64,000 nt of DNA, taken from Ignavibacteriales bacterium. Its GTDB lineage: Bacteria; Bacteroidota; Ignavibacteria; UBA10030. Below, in pieces: positions 23,850-32,977 of the stretch (its first letter is position 1; each line of letters opens with the position of its first letter). Position numbers and translations under genes: made by a program. The notes beneath the pieces are model-generated. The model did no database searches, was not told the origin of the DNA, and was given only the letters and a program-made list of their open reading frames with translations. The stretch covers positions 124,001 to 188,000 of the forward strand of contig JAPLFQ010000020.1 of assembly GCA_026390595.1 (NCBI GenBank), read 5' to 3'.

Positions 23850-24662
23850 TTACATGAACCACTGATGTCTGTTATACACAGCGTCGCCGTACTGCTTCAT
23901 GAAATGCATCTCTTCTTCATTCAGCGGCCCCTGACGCAGGACCTCGAGATTCTTTACGAGCTGGCCCTCATTCGAAGGAGCGGTGAGACAGACATGCACG
24001 TGAGGATTTGAGAGAACAAACCGGTAGCACATTCCCGCATCGGGAATACGTCCGTCTTTCGGCCACCCCTTTGTTCTCCGGATCAGGGCGGTCCATCGAG
24101 TCGCCGTATAACTCACAATGCCCGGCTGGTGTGCTCTAAGATAGGGAAAAATATCCATTTCGGCACTACGGTGAGCCGCATTGTACCGCATCATCATGAC
24201 GTCCAAGGCCCCCTCTGAAGCCAGTTTTCCGACGAACTTGCGGTCGTGACATGACATGCCAATGGACCTCACCTTTCCTTCTTCGCGGAATCGCATCATC
24301 TCATCGATCGCTTTCCGGGGAAACTGCTTCGGATCGGTCACGCCGAGGAAGAGGAACACGTCGATATAGTCAGTGCGGAACTGACGGAGACGTCGTTCAA
24401 GCGTTCGGCGGAGGTTGGGATATCCGATAAGAAGATTATATGCTCCCGTGGCAAGAACATGCTTGTCGCGATTACTCCTGAATGCTTCACGGAGTCCCTT
24501 CGAGAGCTGCGTATCGATACCGTAGCCAAAGAAGAAATTGATCCCTTCGTCAAGAGCGCGGTGGACGGCTCGAACTCCTGGGCGATACGAGGCGCTGAGA
24601 CCGAGACGCGAGGTCCGCAGGCCCGTTGCACCCAAGGCCACTGTTTGCGAGAACCCTTCCAT
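23850..24662 (-). CDS. Aldo/keto reductase-like protein lacking most of the catalytic tetrad
   Basis: A 270-residue TIM-barrel protein of the aldo/keto reductase superfamily (TGLRTSRLGL start, LERRLRQFRTDYIDVF, KVRSIGMSCHDRKFV, VVSYTATRW-like segment). The usual catalytic residues are not where expected. The Asp of GINFFD is Phe (GINFFFGYG, residue 45), the Lys strand reads VLATGAY, and the His of DLYxxH is replaced (DVFLFLG). Tyr48 might still be the tetrad Tyr. The frame is intact with AGGAAA before the ATG, so it is not an obvious pseudogene. A binding or altered catalytic role is possible. Confidence 0.75.
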   Translation of the reverse strand: MEGFSQTVALGATGLRTSRLGLSASYRPGVRAVHRALDEGINFFFGYGIDTQLSKGLREAFRSNRDKHVLATGAYNLLIGYPNLRRTLERRLRQFRTDYIDVFLFLGVTDPKQFPRKAIDEMMRFREEGKVRSIGMSCHDRKFVGKLASEGALDVMMMRYNAAHRSAEMDIFPYLRAHQPGIVSYTATRWTALIRRTKGWPKDGRIPDAGMCYRFVLSNPHVHVCLTAPSNEGQLVKNLEVLRQGPLNEEEMHFMKQYGDAVYNRHQWFM

Positions 24663-24733
24663 GGAGTTTCCTTTCTCCTACGGCGTGACATCTCTTCAGG
24701 GAATTCAGCCTGACATGCCGTGCAACCTACGGC

Positions 24734-26233
24734 TTACTTTTTCTTCGCGGCGTGCTGCCTGAGGTATTCGCGCATTTCTTCCAGATTCTGCGACAATTCC
24801 CACCAACCGTTTTCGAACGTAGCATAATCGGGACCCGACATGGCCGACGCATAACGGACTGAGTTGGCATAGAACAACCATTGCCTGATCCAACGATGTT
24901 CGATCGCCTCGTCGAAGGGATTTGTTTTGTTTGCCAGACTGCTTGTCCATGCTTCAGTCATCAGCTTCGTAGCCGCGAGAACCATCGAGTCGGCTTCCAC
25001 ATTCGTTTTCGCCAGCTTGGCGAAGTGTGCGTTGCTCCAGCTCGTTCCGTGGCATGTCTGGCAGACCTTTTTCATCTCAGATTGCCGCCGATCCTGCTCC
25101 ACCTGATCGATGAGGTATTCAGATGCCGGTGCACCGGTAAACGTTGTCGGCAGCGGCAGCCCATCCTTGTTCCTGAGAATCGCCGTGTTGCCGCTCTTCG
25201 GTTGGGGATGGGAATACGGTAGTCCAAAAATCCTGACCCACAGTCGGGATCCAAAATCATGGTTGCGCTCGACGACTGTTTCCCCATCAGGTGATGTTAT
25301 CATGCTGTTGTGGCACGTGGCACAGGTGGGTGCACGAAAGTCCTTGCCAACTGTCCAGGGCACCGAAGCCCAATTGACCGAGTGTTCCATCGAGGCTATG
25401 ATGTTGCCGTGCTTGCTCTCTTTGTAGACATCCCACGCCGGAAGATCCGGTTTCAGGTGGCATTGTCCGCAGGTATGGGGTTTTCGGGCAATCTCGATGG
25501 AGAAGCTATGCCGGGGATGACACGATGTGCAGGCGCCCGTGCTGCCGTCGGGATTGCCGCGTCCGACTCCCTGGTTGGGCCAGTTCGTGAGGTTTGGGAC
25601 TTCCACATCTCCTGCGCTCGTTGATACAGTTTTTAGCCCCATGACTTCAACGTGCGTTCCATGACATGCGTAGCACGTTTCGTTCTTTGTTGTCTGGGAT
25701 GCCGGATTGCGTTTCACCGAGCGCCCCTCTGAAACCTTCATCCCGAGTATTGTCTCGACGAGAGCCGAATAGACTGGATTGTCCTCAAGGTTCCCGAGGG
25801 CATGAGCTTTCTTCCCCAGAGCGTATTGCCGGGATTCCACACTGTGGCAGGTAGCGCAATCGGCGGGTGAGACCACTACGTTGATCTTGTAGCCGAAGTG
25901 CTCAAAATTGTCCTTATGGCTGCTTGCTCGCTGACTGTGACATTCGTAGCATCCCACAACAACTGACAGAACTTGCTTGGGGACTGCTTCATTCGAGATC
26001 CTTCTCTCCTTCACCGGTTTGGACAGCCCTGCTGCCGGTGTTGTGATAGCGTGCCTGCTCAACATCCAGTCTTCAACGATTCCAGGAGTGACGGTTTTGT
26101 GACATTCCAGGCACGCCTGCGTCTCTTCGCTCAAAGCTGGCTCCGCTGGGGGGACCTGTTGTCGGGCCACGCCGGCGGAGCAGATAACCATGGACACGAG
26201 AACAATGACCGCCGCAGATTTCATGATTTGCAT
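24734..26233 (-). CDS. Octaheme c-type cytochrome, hydroxylamine oxidoreductase (HAO)-like
   Basis: A 499-residue periplasmic protein with a signal peptide (SAAVIVLVSMVICSAGVA). Its eight CxxCH motifs are, in order, CLECH, CYECH, CATCH, CYACH, CTSCH, CGQCH, CATCH and CQTCH. All carry His, so there is no CxxCK active heme as in other multiheme nitrite reductases. The C-terminal helices with the GPDYATFENGWWEL motif match the HAO family. HAO-like enzymes of anaerobes oxidise hydroxylamine or reduce nitrite; direction here is unknown. ATG 26233 has AAGGAG six bases upstream. No quinol-oxidising partner is encoded beside it. Confidence 0.82.
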   Translation of the reverse strand: MQIMKSAAVIVLVSMVICSAGVARQQVPPAEPALSEETQACLECHKTVTPGIVEDWMLSRHAITTPAAGLSKPVKERRISNEAVPKQVLSVVVGCYECHSQRASSHKDNFEHFGYKINVVVSPADCATCHSVESRQYALGKKAHALGNLEDNPVYSALVETILGMKVSEGRSVKRNPASQTTKNETCYACHGTHVEVMGLKTVSTSAGDVEVPNLTNWPNQGVGRGNPDGSTGACTSCHPRHSFSIEIARKPHTCGQCHLKPDLPAWDVYKESKHGNIIASMEHSVNWASVPWTVGKDFRAPTCATCHNSMITSPDGETVVERNHDFGSRLWVRIFGLPYSHPQPKSGNTAILRNKDGLPLPTTFTGAPASEYLIDQVEQDRRQSEMKKVCQTCHGTSWSNAHFAKLAKTNVEADSMVLAATKLMTEAWTSSLANKTNPFDEAIEHRWIRQWLFYANSVRYASAMSGPDYATFENGWWELSQNLEEMREYLRQHAAKKK

Positions 26234-26309
26234 AGCATACTCCTTCGAAGTTCGCTGTTGAGTTGTCACCACAATACGGGGGACAAGATCGGGGGCACGA
26301 CGCGAGGCT

Positions 26310-26762
26310 CTATTCCCATGATGAAATTTCCTGTGAGACAAGAGCGACGACCTTTTTCACCGCTTGGGCGACAGGCGGTGTCAGGTTTTGGGAGTGATCG
26401 TAGGATTCACCCTCGATCCCATAGATAATCACTCTCTTCGGGAAACTCTCCCCGGCTCGAGCGAGTTCGATGACGGAAGCAAGAGTTATACCGTGTGTAG
26501 ATCGCTGGTTTCCGCTGTTGGGGAGAGGGTTGTGACTCACATCGACATGGTGGATCGTACCGGGGGGCTTCTGAGACTGGACTGCATCGATGAGGATAGC
26601 TGCATCGCATTCCTGCAGGTAATCCACCAACCTTGTTACCTCACCGTTGAGCTCTACTATTGCGGTATTCCGTAGCGAGTGGGATCTCAAAAGCCTGGCT
26701 GCGAACAAACCGGCCCCGTCATCACCCCGAAAATCATTTCCGATCCCTACGACGACAGTCCT
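26310..26762 (-). CDS. Hydrogenase maturation protease for the group 3b enzyme
   Basis: A 150-residue [NiFe] hydrogenase endopeptidase with the motif GNDFRGDDGAG near the N-terminus, followed by AILIDAVQS and the NQRSTHGITLASVIEL region. The GTG at 26762 yields the compact start MRTVVVGIGND and has GGGAG five bases upstream. An ATG at 26807 is also open but overlaps the preceding gene. It closes the group 3b operon and is the probable processor of the alpha subunit. It differs clearly in sequence from the protease at 13647-14255. Confidence 0.88.
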   Translation of the reverse strand, partial: RTVVVGIGNDFRGDDGAGLFAARLLRSHSLRNTAIVELNGEVTRLVDYLQECDAAILIDAVQSQKPPGTIHHVDVSHNPLPNSGNQRSTHGITLASVIELARAGESFPKRVIIYGIEGESYDHSQNLTPPVAQAVKKVVALVSQEISSWE

Positions 26763-26781
26763 CACGACGGCTCCCAGGAGG

Positions 26782-27276
26782 TCAGAATGAGCGTTCCTCC
26801 ACCACATGAACGAATTCAGCGAAGCCGGCGATGACGGGCTTCGCCAGGCGGCGGAAGTCCTTGAACTTCATATGGATCGCTTTCGTGTGGGTGCATGCGT
26901 TGAAAACAATGTCCTCATCATCCTCGAGGCATTCTTCGACGAGTACCGGTAAGCCGTACAAATTTCCGAAAGGGGGCATGGCACCAAGCTGGCAATCAGG
27001 AAAGAGCATACCGAGGTCTTCTTCATGAGCAAGCTGGACGTTTTTTGCCCCAAACACGCGCCGGATCATCTGCTGGTTGATACGCTGATCCGCCCTCAAG
27101 ACTGCCATCCAGTAGTGCTGATCGATCTTTATCAGGATCGCCTTGGCCATCTCGCTTTCCGGCACATGCGCGACGGCGGCGACATCGTGAGCTGAAAAGG
27201 CGGGGTCGTGCTCGAGAACTTGGAACTCGACTTTGTTGCTCTGGAGATAGCGAAGGAGATCGGTAATCTTTGCCAT
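26782..27276 (-). CDS. YbaK/ProRS-type aminoacyl-tRNA deacylase domain protein
   Basis: A 164-residue YbaK/EbsC-family protein, which hydrolyses mischarged aminoacyl-tRNA or related adducts. Typical elements are visible: VLEHDPAFSAHDVAAVAHV, the catalytic-site Lys segment EMAKAILIK, and LGAMPPFGNLYGLPVLVEE. Start at 27276 has GGAGG six bases upstream. Why it sits between a hydrogenase alpha subunit gene and its protease is not clear; it may simply be carried along. Confidence 0.87.
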   Translation of the reverse strand: MAKITDLLRYLQSNKVEFQVLEHDPAFSAHDVAAVAHVPESEMAKAILIKIDQHYWMAVLRADQRINQQMIRRVFGAKNVQLAHEEDLGMLFPDCQLGAMPPFGNLYGLPVLVEECLEDDEDIVFNACTHTKAIHMKFKDFRRLAKPVIAGFAEFVHVVEERSF

Positions 27277-27373
27277 TGGCAGCCTCCGGGTCAAGGGAGA
27301 ATCAACGACACATTTCTGAAGAATGGTGATCCCGAACAGGGCGTTGCCTTCCGGCAACAGGCTTCTTCACATC

Positions 27374-28657
27374 CTACTGAATGTCCAACCGGACAAAATG
27401 CGTTGCGCAGGAAATGCAGGGATCATAATTGCGGATCGCCTGTTCGCATTGCCACGTCAGCTTCTCCTGCGACAGGTTGAGCCGTGGAGGGACAAATTCC
27501 CGCAGATCCAATTCCATGGTCTTCTGGTTTTGCGACGTGGGCGGGACGATCTTCGCATCCATGATCAATCCCTTTTCATTCAGCCGATACCGATGGTAGA
27601 GGAATCCTCTTGGCGCCTCTGTGATTCCGTAGCCAGTGCCGGCCCTGGGCTGCACCTCGACGGACGGACGCTCGGGCATCTCATACTCACCGATGATGCG
27701 CAATGCCTCTTCGCACGCGAACACCATCTCAACGCTTCGCACCATAATGCTCTTGAACGGGTTATTCAGCGGAAGGGTGAGACCAACCGCAGTCGCCGCC
27801 TCCTTCGCCATGGGAGAAAGCTTGTCATAATTCAGATTGAAGCGCGCCAGCGGCCCGACGTGATACGCTCCCCTTCCCTTCATCACCGAATGGAGGGCAT
27901 TCGAATACCAGACATGTTCCTCGGCGAAATTGTTCTCGTATTCTGCTATCGGGATATTCAGCCCTTTGTTCGAGACGAGTCGCCCTTCATTGAACGGGTA
28001 CTCAGTCTCATGACGCAGCGACACATACTCGTAGTCGCGTTCGAATTCCGGGAACGGGAATGTTGCGACAAGCTGAACCGTGTCCACCGCCGCATCGCGC
28101 GCCCATTTCAGTTTTTCCACAAGCCCATTCAGCTCCTGCTTCGTGGGAAGCCGGTAGAATCCCCCCACTTTCAGGTTTATCGGGTGGATCTCCCTGCCTC
28201 CAAGAAGCGTAACGATCTCATTGCCGATCTTTTTCAGTTTCAGGGCCTTCTTGACCGCTTCTCCGTGATCCTTCGCCATCTGGAGTACATCCTGATAGCC
28301 GAGGAAATCCGGCGCGTGCAGCATGTAGACGTGCAGCGCGTGGCTTTCAATCCATTCCCCGCAGTAAATCATGCGCCGCAGCGCCCTCAATTGCCCTGTC
28401 ACAGAAACACCGCACGCCGATTCCATCGCATGGATGGAGCTCATCTGGTAGGCGATAGGACAAATACCGCAAATGCGCGCCGTGATATCGGGAGCTTCTG
28501 TGAACAGTCTGCCACGCAAAAAAGCCTCGAAGAAGCGGGGCGGCTCGAAGATGTCGAACCGGACATCGGTGACAATCTTGTTCTGGACCTTGATGTGAAT
28601 GCCCCCCTCACCTTCAACCCGGGCAAGATAATCAACCTTGATGGATCTACTTTTCAT
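27374..28657 (-). CDS. [NiFe] hydrogenase alpha (large) subunit, group 3b
   Basis: A 427-residue catalytic subunit of the cytoplasmic NAD(P)-linked (sulf)hydrogenase type. Nickel motifs are [10 protein letters not shown] near residue 60 and [16 protein letters not shown] at the C-terminus. Only seven residues follow the last His, a short tail as in group 3b enzymes. ATG 28657 overlaps the end of the small subunit gene by 11 bases; an earlier GTG at 28666 is possible. Its length, tail and partners (beta, gamma and delta genes upstream) separate it clearly from the group 3c subunit at 1406-2869. Confidence 0.93.
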   Translation of the reverse strand: MKSRSIKVDYLARVEGEGGIHIKVQNKIVTDVRFDIFEPPRFFEAFLRGRLFTEAPDITARICGICPIAYQMSSIHAMESACGVSVTGQLRALRRMIYCGEWIESHALHVYMLHAPDFLGYQDVLQMAKDHGEAVKKALKLKKIGNEIVTLLGGREIHPINLKVGGFYRLPTKQELNGLVEKLKWARDAAVDTVQLVATFPFPEFERDYEYVSLRHETEYPFNEGRLVSNKGLNIPIAEYENNFAEEHVWYSNALHSVMKGRGAYHVGPLARFNLNYDKLSPMAKEAATAVGLTLPLNNPFKSIMVRSVEMVFACEEALRIIGEYEMPERPSVEVQPRAGTGYGITEAPRGFLYHRYRLNEKGLIMDAKIVPPTSQNQKTMELDLREFVPPRLNLSQEKLTWQCEQAIRNYDPCISCATHFVRLDIQ

Positions 28658-29426
28658 GTGCTTCACTTTCTTTTCGGAACGATTCGGCGTAGGCGTTGTA
28701 ACTCCGGAACAGGTGGAGAAGCTCGAGGTTCTTCATGCCAAGCGTTCTCCAGTACTCCGCCAGCGATGATGTGTTCGGTGTTTCTTTGGGACCGAAGCAG
28801 CCAAAACACCCCCGGTCATACGACGGGCAGAGGGCGTTGCAGCCGGCTTGCGTCACCGGGCCCAGGCACGGCGGACCATGTGTCACCAGCTCACAGACCG
28901 TGCCGCGTCGCTTGCATTCCACGCAGACGCTGTAGGTTGGAGTCGCCGGTTTCCGATCATTCAGGAATGCGCTCAACACCTCCACGAGCTGGACCTTGCT
29001 GATCGGACAGCCGCGCAATTCGAAATCGACAAAGACGTGGTCAGTAATCGGCGTCGATTTGTTCAGGGTCTCTATGTACGACGGCGTCGCGTAGACGATG
29101 GAAGTGAACTCCCGAACGTCTTTGAAATTGCGCAGCGCCTGGATCCCGCCGGCTGTCGCGCATGCGCCAATGGTCACGAGCACCTTCGAAGAGCGGCGCA
29201 CCTGATGAATACGCTCGGCGTCGTGCGGGGTGGTGATGGATCCTTCGACGAGTGACAAATCGTAAGGGCCCTTCACAACCTGACGGGAGGCTTCCGGGAA
29301 ATTGGCTATCTCAATGTTCTCGGCAACTGCCAGCAGTTCATCCTCACAATCGAGCAGACTCAGCTGACAGCCATCACACGACGAAAACTTCCAAATTGCG
29401 AGTTTCGGTTTACGTTCTTTCTTCAT
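28647..29426 (-). CDS. [NiFe] hydrogenase delta (small) subunit, group 3b
   Basis: A 259-residue small subunit with cluster cysteines in [29 protein letters not shown], and the C-terminal [27 protein letters not shown] and CFGCFGP segments. No signal peptide, so cytoplasmic. It transfers electrons between the NiFe site and the flavoprotein gamma subunit encoded just upstream. ATG at 29426; 80-base gap to the gamma gene. Confidence 0.93.
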   Translation of the reverse strand: MKKERKPKLAIWKFSSCDGCQLSLLDCEDELLAVAENIEIANFPEASRQVVKGPYDLSLVEGSITTPHDAERIHQVRRSSKVLVTIGACATAGGIQALRNFKDVREFTSIVYATPSYIETLNKSTPITDHVFVDFELRGCPISKVQLVEVLSAFLNDRKPATPTYSVCVECKRRGTVCELVTHGPPCLGPVTQAGCNALCPSYDRGCFGCFGPKETPNTSSLAEYWRTLGMKNLELLHLFRSYNAYAESFRKESEAHEK

Positions 29427-29506
29427 GACTTCTCAGTGCGATCGATGTTCAGGGAATGGCAATTCAAGCTGCAAGAGCGATTCAACCAACAACAGGGTTT
29501 GTGCCT

Positions 29507-30373
29507 TTAGATCTCCCACTTTACCAGTAGATCCTTGATCTGATCATAGCGGAACACGGGGCCGTCTTTACAGGTGAACAGCGGCCCCCACTGGCAATGG
29601 CCGCAAAGGCCGATGCCGCATTTCATATTGCGCTCCATCGAGAGATAGATCGCTTCGGCCTTGACACCGCGTTTCAACAACTCGAGGGCTGTGAAGCGCA
29701 TCATCACTTCCGGGCCGACGATCATGCCGACTGTATTCGTCGGGTCGAACCCAGCTTTCGTAATCAGCGTCGTCACAACGCCAACATTTCCCCTCCAGCC
29801 GGAAATTGCGCGGTCGACCGACACGAACACCTCAAGGTCGAATCGTGCCCGCCAATTCTCGAGCTCGTCCTTGAAGAGAATATCGTCCGGAGTCCGCGTA
29901 CCGTACAGCAGCACCACTTTTCCGTAGGCCTCACGGTGAGCCAGAATATGGTAGAGGGCCGGCCGCAGCGGAGGCAGTCCGATACCACCCGCGACCACGA
30001 CGACGTCCCGTGTGCGCGCCTGTTCAACAGGCCACGAGGTCCCAAACGGCCCGCGGATACCCACGATATCGCCGCGGCGCAGTTTTGCCATCGCTTTAGT
30101 AACGGTGCCAACTGCCCGCGTGGTGTGGACAAGCGTCGCGCTTGACGGGTCGCCGCAAATGGAGATCGGGACTTCTCCCACCCCGTAGACATAGATCATG
30201 TTGAACTGTCCGGGCAGGAAGGAAAAATGGGAACGCCCATCTTTCGGACCGAGTTCCAGGGTAAACGTATCGTCGGTATCCTTCCGCACCCTTTTTATGA
30301 TGTACGGACGAGGTACCATCGGGCTAGCGCATACCGCTGCTGCTTCAGGATGAGATTCAAGAACGGACGCCAT
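29507..30373 (-). CDS. Group 3b hydrogenase gamma subunit (FAD/NAD(P)-binding)
   Basis: A 288-residue ferredoxin-NADP reductase-like flavoprotein. The FAD domain includes [20 protein letters not shown]; the NAD(P) domain has [15 protein letters not shown] and [14 protein letters not shown]-terminal [2Fe-2S] site lies in [19 protein letters not shown]. It connects H2 oxidation to NAD(P) reduction or the reverse. The ATG at 30373 overlaps the cNMP-binding gene by 17 bases; ATG 30319 is an alternative. Confidence 0.92.
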   Translation of the reverse strand: MASVLESHPEAAAVCASPMVPRPYIIKRVRKDTDDTFTLELGPKDGRSHFSFLPGQFNMIYVYGVGEVPISICGDPSSATLVHTTRAVGTVTKAMAKLRRGDIVGIRGPFGTSWPVEQARTRDVVVVAGGIGLPPLRPALYHILAHREAYGKVVLLYGTRTPDDILFKDELENWRARFDLEVFVSVDRAISGWRGNVGVVTTLITKAGFDPTNTVGMIVGPEVMMRFTALELLKRGVKAEAIYLSMERNMKCGIGLCGHCQWGPLFTCKDGPVFRYDQIKDLLVKWEI

Positions 30374-30818
30374 AGAGATCCAATAGTTGTAGTCGTGTTG
30401 ATTCCAGTCGTTGTCCCATGATATGGGAGAAGCGCTTCAGCAATTCGTACCCCAGGTTATGATCGTCTTCACATTTCTTGCGGAGACACTTTCCGTCGAG
30501 TGCGATGGCGCGGGTCAGATCCACTGCCTTGGCATCAAAATGCCAGCTATAGGGCGGGATCAGCCAGGACCAACCAAGGATATCCCCCTCGCCGAGCGTC
30601 TCGATGGTGATATGCCCGCGTTCCGGAGAAAACAGTTGGAGCGCAACGCGCCCTTCCCGGATGAGGTAGAACTGGTTCGCCTCTGTTCCTTCACGGAAAA
30701 TGAACTGATCCTGCTCAAATCGAACGTTGGATGAACAGCCCGTCACCAGCTGCAGATACTCAGGGGTGAGGTCTTTGAAGAACGGATGCTGGACGAGAAT
30801 GCGTTCAAGAGTTTCCAT
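30357..30818 (-). CDS. Cyclic nucleotide-binding domain protein without DNA-binding domain
   Basis: A 153-residue Crp-type cNMP-binding beta-roll ([42 protein letters not shown]) with the C-helix but no helix-turn-helix. The phosphate-binding cassette lacks the canonical RAA arginine pattern, so the ligand may not be cAMP. Such stand-alone domains recur inside group 3b hydrogenase operons of bacteria and may regulate the enzyme allosterically (inference). AAGGAG lies six bases before the ATG. Confidence 0.85.
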   Translation of the reverse strand: METLERILVQHPFFKDLTPEYLQLVTGCSSNVRFEQDQFIFREGTEANQFYLIREGRVALQLFSPERGHITIETLGEGDILGWSWLIPPYSWHFDAKAVDLTRAIALDGKCLRKKCEDDHNLGYELLKRFSHIMGQRLESTRLQLLDLYGVRS

Positions 30819-30821
30819 CGT

Positions 30822-31976
30822 TCACTCCTTGTTTGGACTTGATCCTCGATTCATGAGATACGTCTCGCGAATGACTCTGTATTCTTCCGTGATGTCAATG
30901 CCGACGGGACACCATGTAATGCAACGTCCGCAGCCGACACATCCGATGGTGCCGAACTGGTCCACCCACGAAGCAAGCTTGTGCGTGATCCAATGACGGT
31001 AGCGGGCCCGTGACGACGGGCGCACGCTGCCCCCGTGAATGTAGGAGAAATCGAGCGTGAAGCACGAGTCCCACTTGCGAATACGTTCTGCCGTTGTTCC
31101 AGCCAGATCAGTTGTATCTTCAACTGTCGCACAGAAACATGTCGGGCAGACCATCGTGCAGTTCGCACAGGAAAGGCACCGGGCTGCGACAACATCCCAG
31201 CGGGGGTGCTCAGTGTTTTGGTAGAGAACTTCGCGGGTGTTGTCCGGTTCAAGTGATCGACCGGTCAATTGCGCAGCGGCTTTGATAAGATGTTCGGCTT
31301 TCTCGACCTCGGCATCCTGGGCCGGGCGGCGCGTGACCGTCTCGATGATTTTAGCGCCCCGCTCGGTACCAACTTCCACGATCAAGTAGTGCTCTCCATC
31401 TGCAACCTCGCTGAGCGCGAGATCAAAACCAACACGCGCACGCGGTCCCGTTCGAACGGAAGAACAGAAGCAGGTCCCACCGGCTTGCACGCAATTGACT
31501 GCGATGATGAACGCATTGTTGCGGGCTCGCAGATAGGCCGGATCCTGATAGGCCCCTCCTCCAAATACCTTGTCCTGGATCTGGATCGCACTCAGATCGC
31601 AGGCTCTGACACCAAGGAGAGCGTACTGTTCCTCTTTCTCCGGCGGAGGAATTTCCTCGGAGACCTGGAAACCTTCGCCATTCTTGTGAGAGGTAAGCAG
31701 TTTCAGGATTGGTGGAAAAAGATATCGCTTCCATGAGTGCGGTCCGGCTGAAAACGCGAACAATGAGCCGGCCGTCCCATCCTTCAGGCGATAATGGGCA
31801 GGAGACTGCTCATCGCTTTTGCCGATGGGCAGCTGCGCAGTGGAGGTTATTTCGTCGAGAACGATTGCCGACCCTCTGAGGATCGGGCCTATGACCGTGT
31901 AGTGTTGTTGCCGAAGGGACTGTATTAATTCATTCAGTGCATCAGGTTCGATTCGATACATCCTTGGTGTCGACAT
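30822..31976 (-). CDS. Group 3b hydrogenase beta subunit (dicluster ferredoxin-type)
   Basis: A 384-residue iron-sulfur subunit like HydB of sulfhydrogenases and AsrA of anaerobic sulfite reductase. Motifs include [26 protein letters not shown], and two C-terminal [4Fe-4S] sets, [16 protein letters not shown] and [12 protein letters not shown], with [16 protein letters not shown] between them. It is the first gene of the hydrogenase operon. Only 71 bases separate it from the rubrerythrin gene upstream, so cotranscription with that gene is possible. Confidence 0.92.
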   Translation of the reverse strand: MSTPRMYRIEPDALNELIQSLRQQHYTVIGPILRGSAIVLDEITSTAQLPIGKSDEQSPAHYRLKDGTAGSLFAFSAGPHSWKRYLFPPILKLLTSHKNGEGFQVSEEIPPPEKEEQYALLGVRACDLSAIQIQDKVFGGGAYQDPAYLRARNNAFIIAVNCVQAGGTCFCSSVRTGPRARVGFDLALSEVADGEHYLIVEVGTERGAKIIETVTRRPAQDAEVEKAEHLIKAAAQLTGRSLEPDNTREVLYQNTEHPRWDVVAARCLSCANCTMVCPTCFCATVEDTTDLAGTTAERIRKWDSCFTLDFSYIHGGSVRPSSRARYRHWITHKLASWVDQFGTIGCVGCGRCITWCPVGIDITEEYRVIRETYLMNRGSSPNKE

Positions 31977-32047
31977 TGGACTCTGCCAGTTGTTCAGTAT
32001 GTGGTGCTAGGGTGACATTCTCCGCCCGCAGTTCTCCGCTCACACAA

Positions 32048-32707
32048 TCATATCTTCTGGAATTTATCCTTTTTGGTCTTGCAGACGGGACATTCTTCGT
32101 ACTTGTCCGAACCTACGATGTAGCCGCACTCCGGACACATCATGTACGGCAGCCGCGCAAAGTTCGTTTCCTGCTCTATTGCTTTCTTCAGCAATCTTCC
32201 GTGACGTGCATCCGCTTCGAGAGCTCTCCTGAACCACTCAGCGGCTTCCGTGAAATGCTCTGACTGGGCAACCGTCGTGTCCGACGCATAAAGATTCTGC
32301 TCGAGGTTCTCGTTGCTCAAAGACAATTTCAGGTATTGCTTGGCTTTCCCCGGAGCGATGGAATCGATCGACGGCACAATGGGTTCGACCCCTTTGCTCC
32401 GCAGCAGCTTCGCCGCTGCTTCAGCATGGACCTTTTCCGAACGACCAAGAGCGCGGAAAAGAACGGCGATATCTCCCAGGTTTTCCTTCATGGCCTGTTT
32501 TGCAAAACGGTCATACCAGAGAGAGCGTTTCAACTCACCTCCGTACGCCCTTTGCAGATTCTCAATTGTGGCAAGCTTCTGCGTGCCTTGCGTCGGTTCG
32601 GGTTGCTTGGATTCTTCCTTCTTCTGACAGCCTGATTGCCAGAGCAACATCGGAAGAGCCAGGGTAATGACACATACTAGATGAAGAAATCGTGCGGGAG
32701 CTTTCAT
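32048..32707 (-). CDS. Exported rubrerythrin-like lipoprotein
   Basis: A 219-residue protein with an N-terminal signal sequence ending in a lipobox-like WQSGC (Cys27). A diiron rubrerythrin domain follows (YGGELKRSLWYDRFAKQA, SEKVHAE, ENLEQNLY, EADARHGRL supply carboxylate and His ligands). A C-terminal rubredoxin-like iron site ends it (CPECGYIVGSDKYEECPVC). Rubrerythrins are usually cytoplasmic peroxidases; a lipid-anchored form would detoxify H2O2 outside the inner membrane. AGGGG precedes the ATG. The lipobox is not ideal (Gln at -3). Confidence 0.85.
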   Translation of the reverse strand: MKAPARFLHLVCVITLALPMLLWQSGCQKKEESKQPEPTQGTQKLATIENLQRAYGGELKRSLWYDRFAKQAMKENLGDIAVLFRALGRSEKVHAEAAAKLLRSKGVEPIVPSIDSIAPGKAKQYLKLSLSNENLEQNLYASDTTVAQSEHFTEAAEWFRRALEADARHGRLLKKAIEQETNFARLPYMMCPECGYIVGSDKYEECPVCKTKKDKFQKI

Positions 32708-32977
32708 GACTTACCCCTGTGATGTGTGTGAGGATAGATTGTACCGCTCGATCAATAGTATTGACAAACGGGTTGCAATTTTCATTCCACTGACCGGATG
32801 GGAGATTTGGCTCGAACCGAAGTATCGAAGGCCAGAATGCGACGTCCATCACTCAGATTTGCGAAGGCGCAGACATCATTTTCGCAAACTGTGCAAGAAT
32901 TCTCCAGCGAACCTCACATTCCCATTTCTGGCGACCGAGAAATTCTCGCCCGCCAATGTCCCCGGTTCCTCCAGATG

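Noticed and set aside
27323-29002. A 559-codon open frame on the plus strand antisense to hydrogenase genes
   Set aside because: It covers two clear [NiFe] subunit genes in the opposite direction and its translation has no family resemblance.
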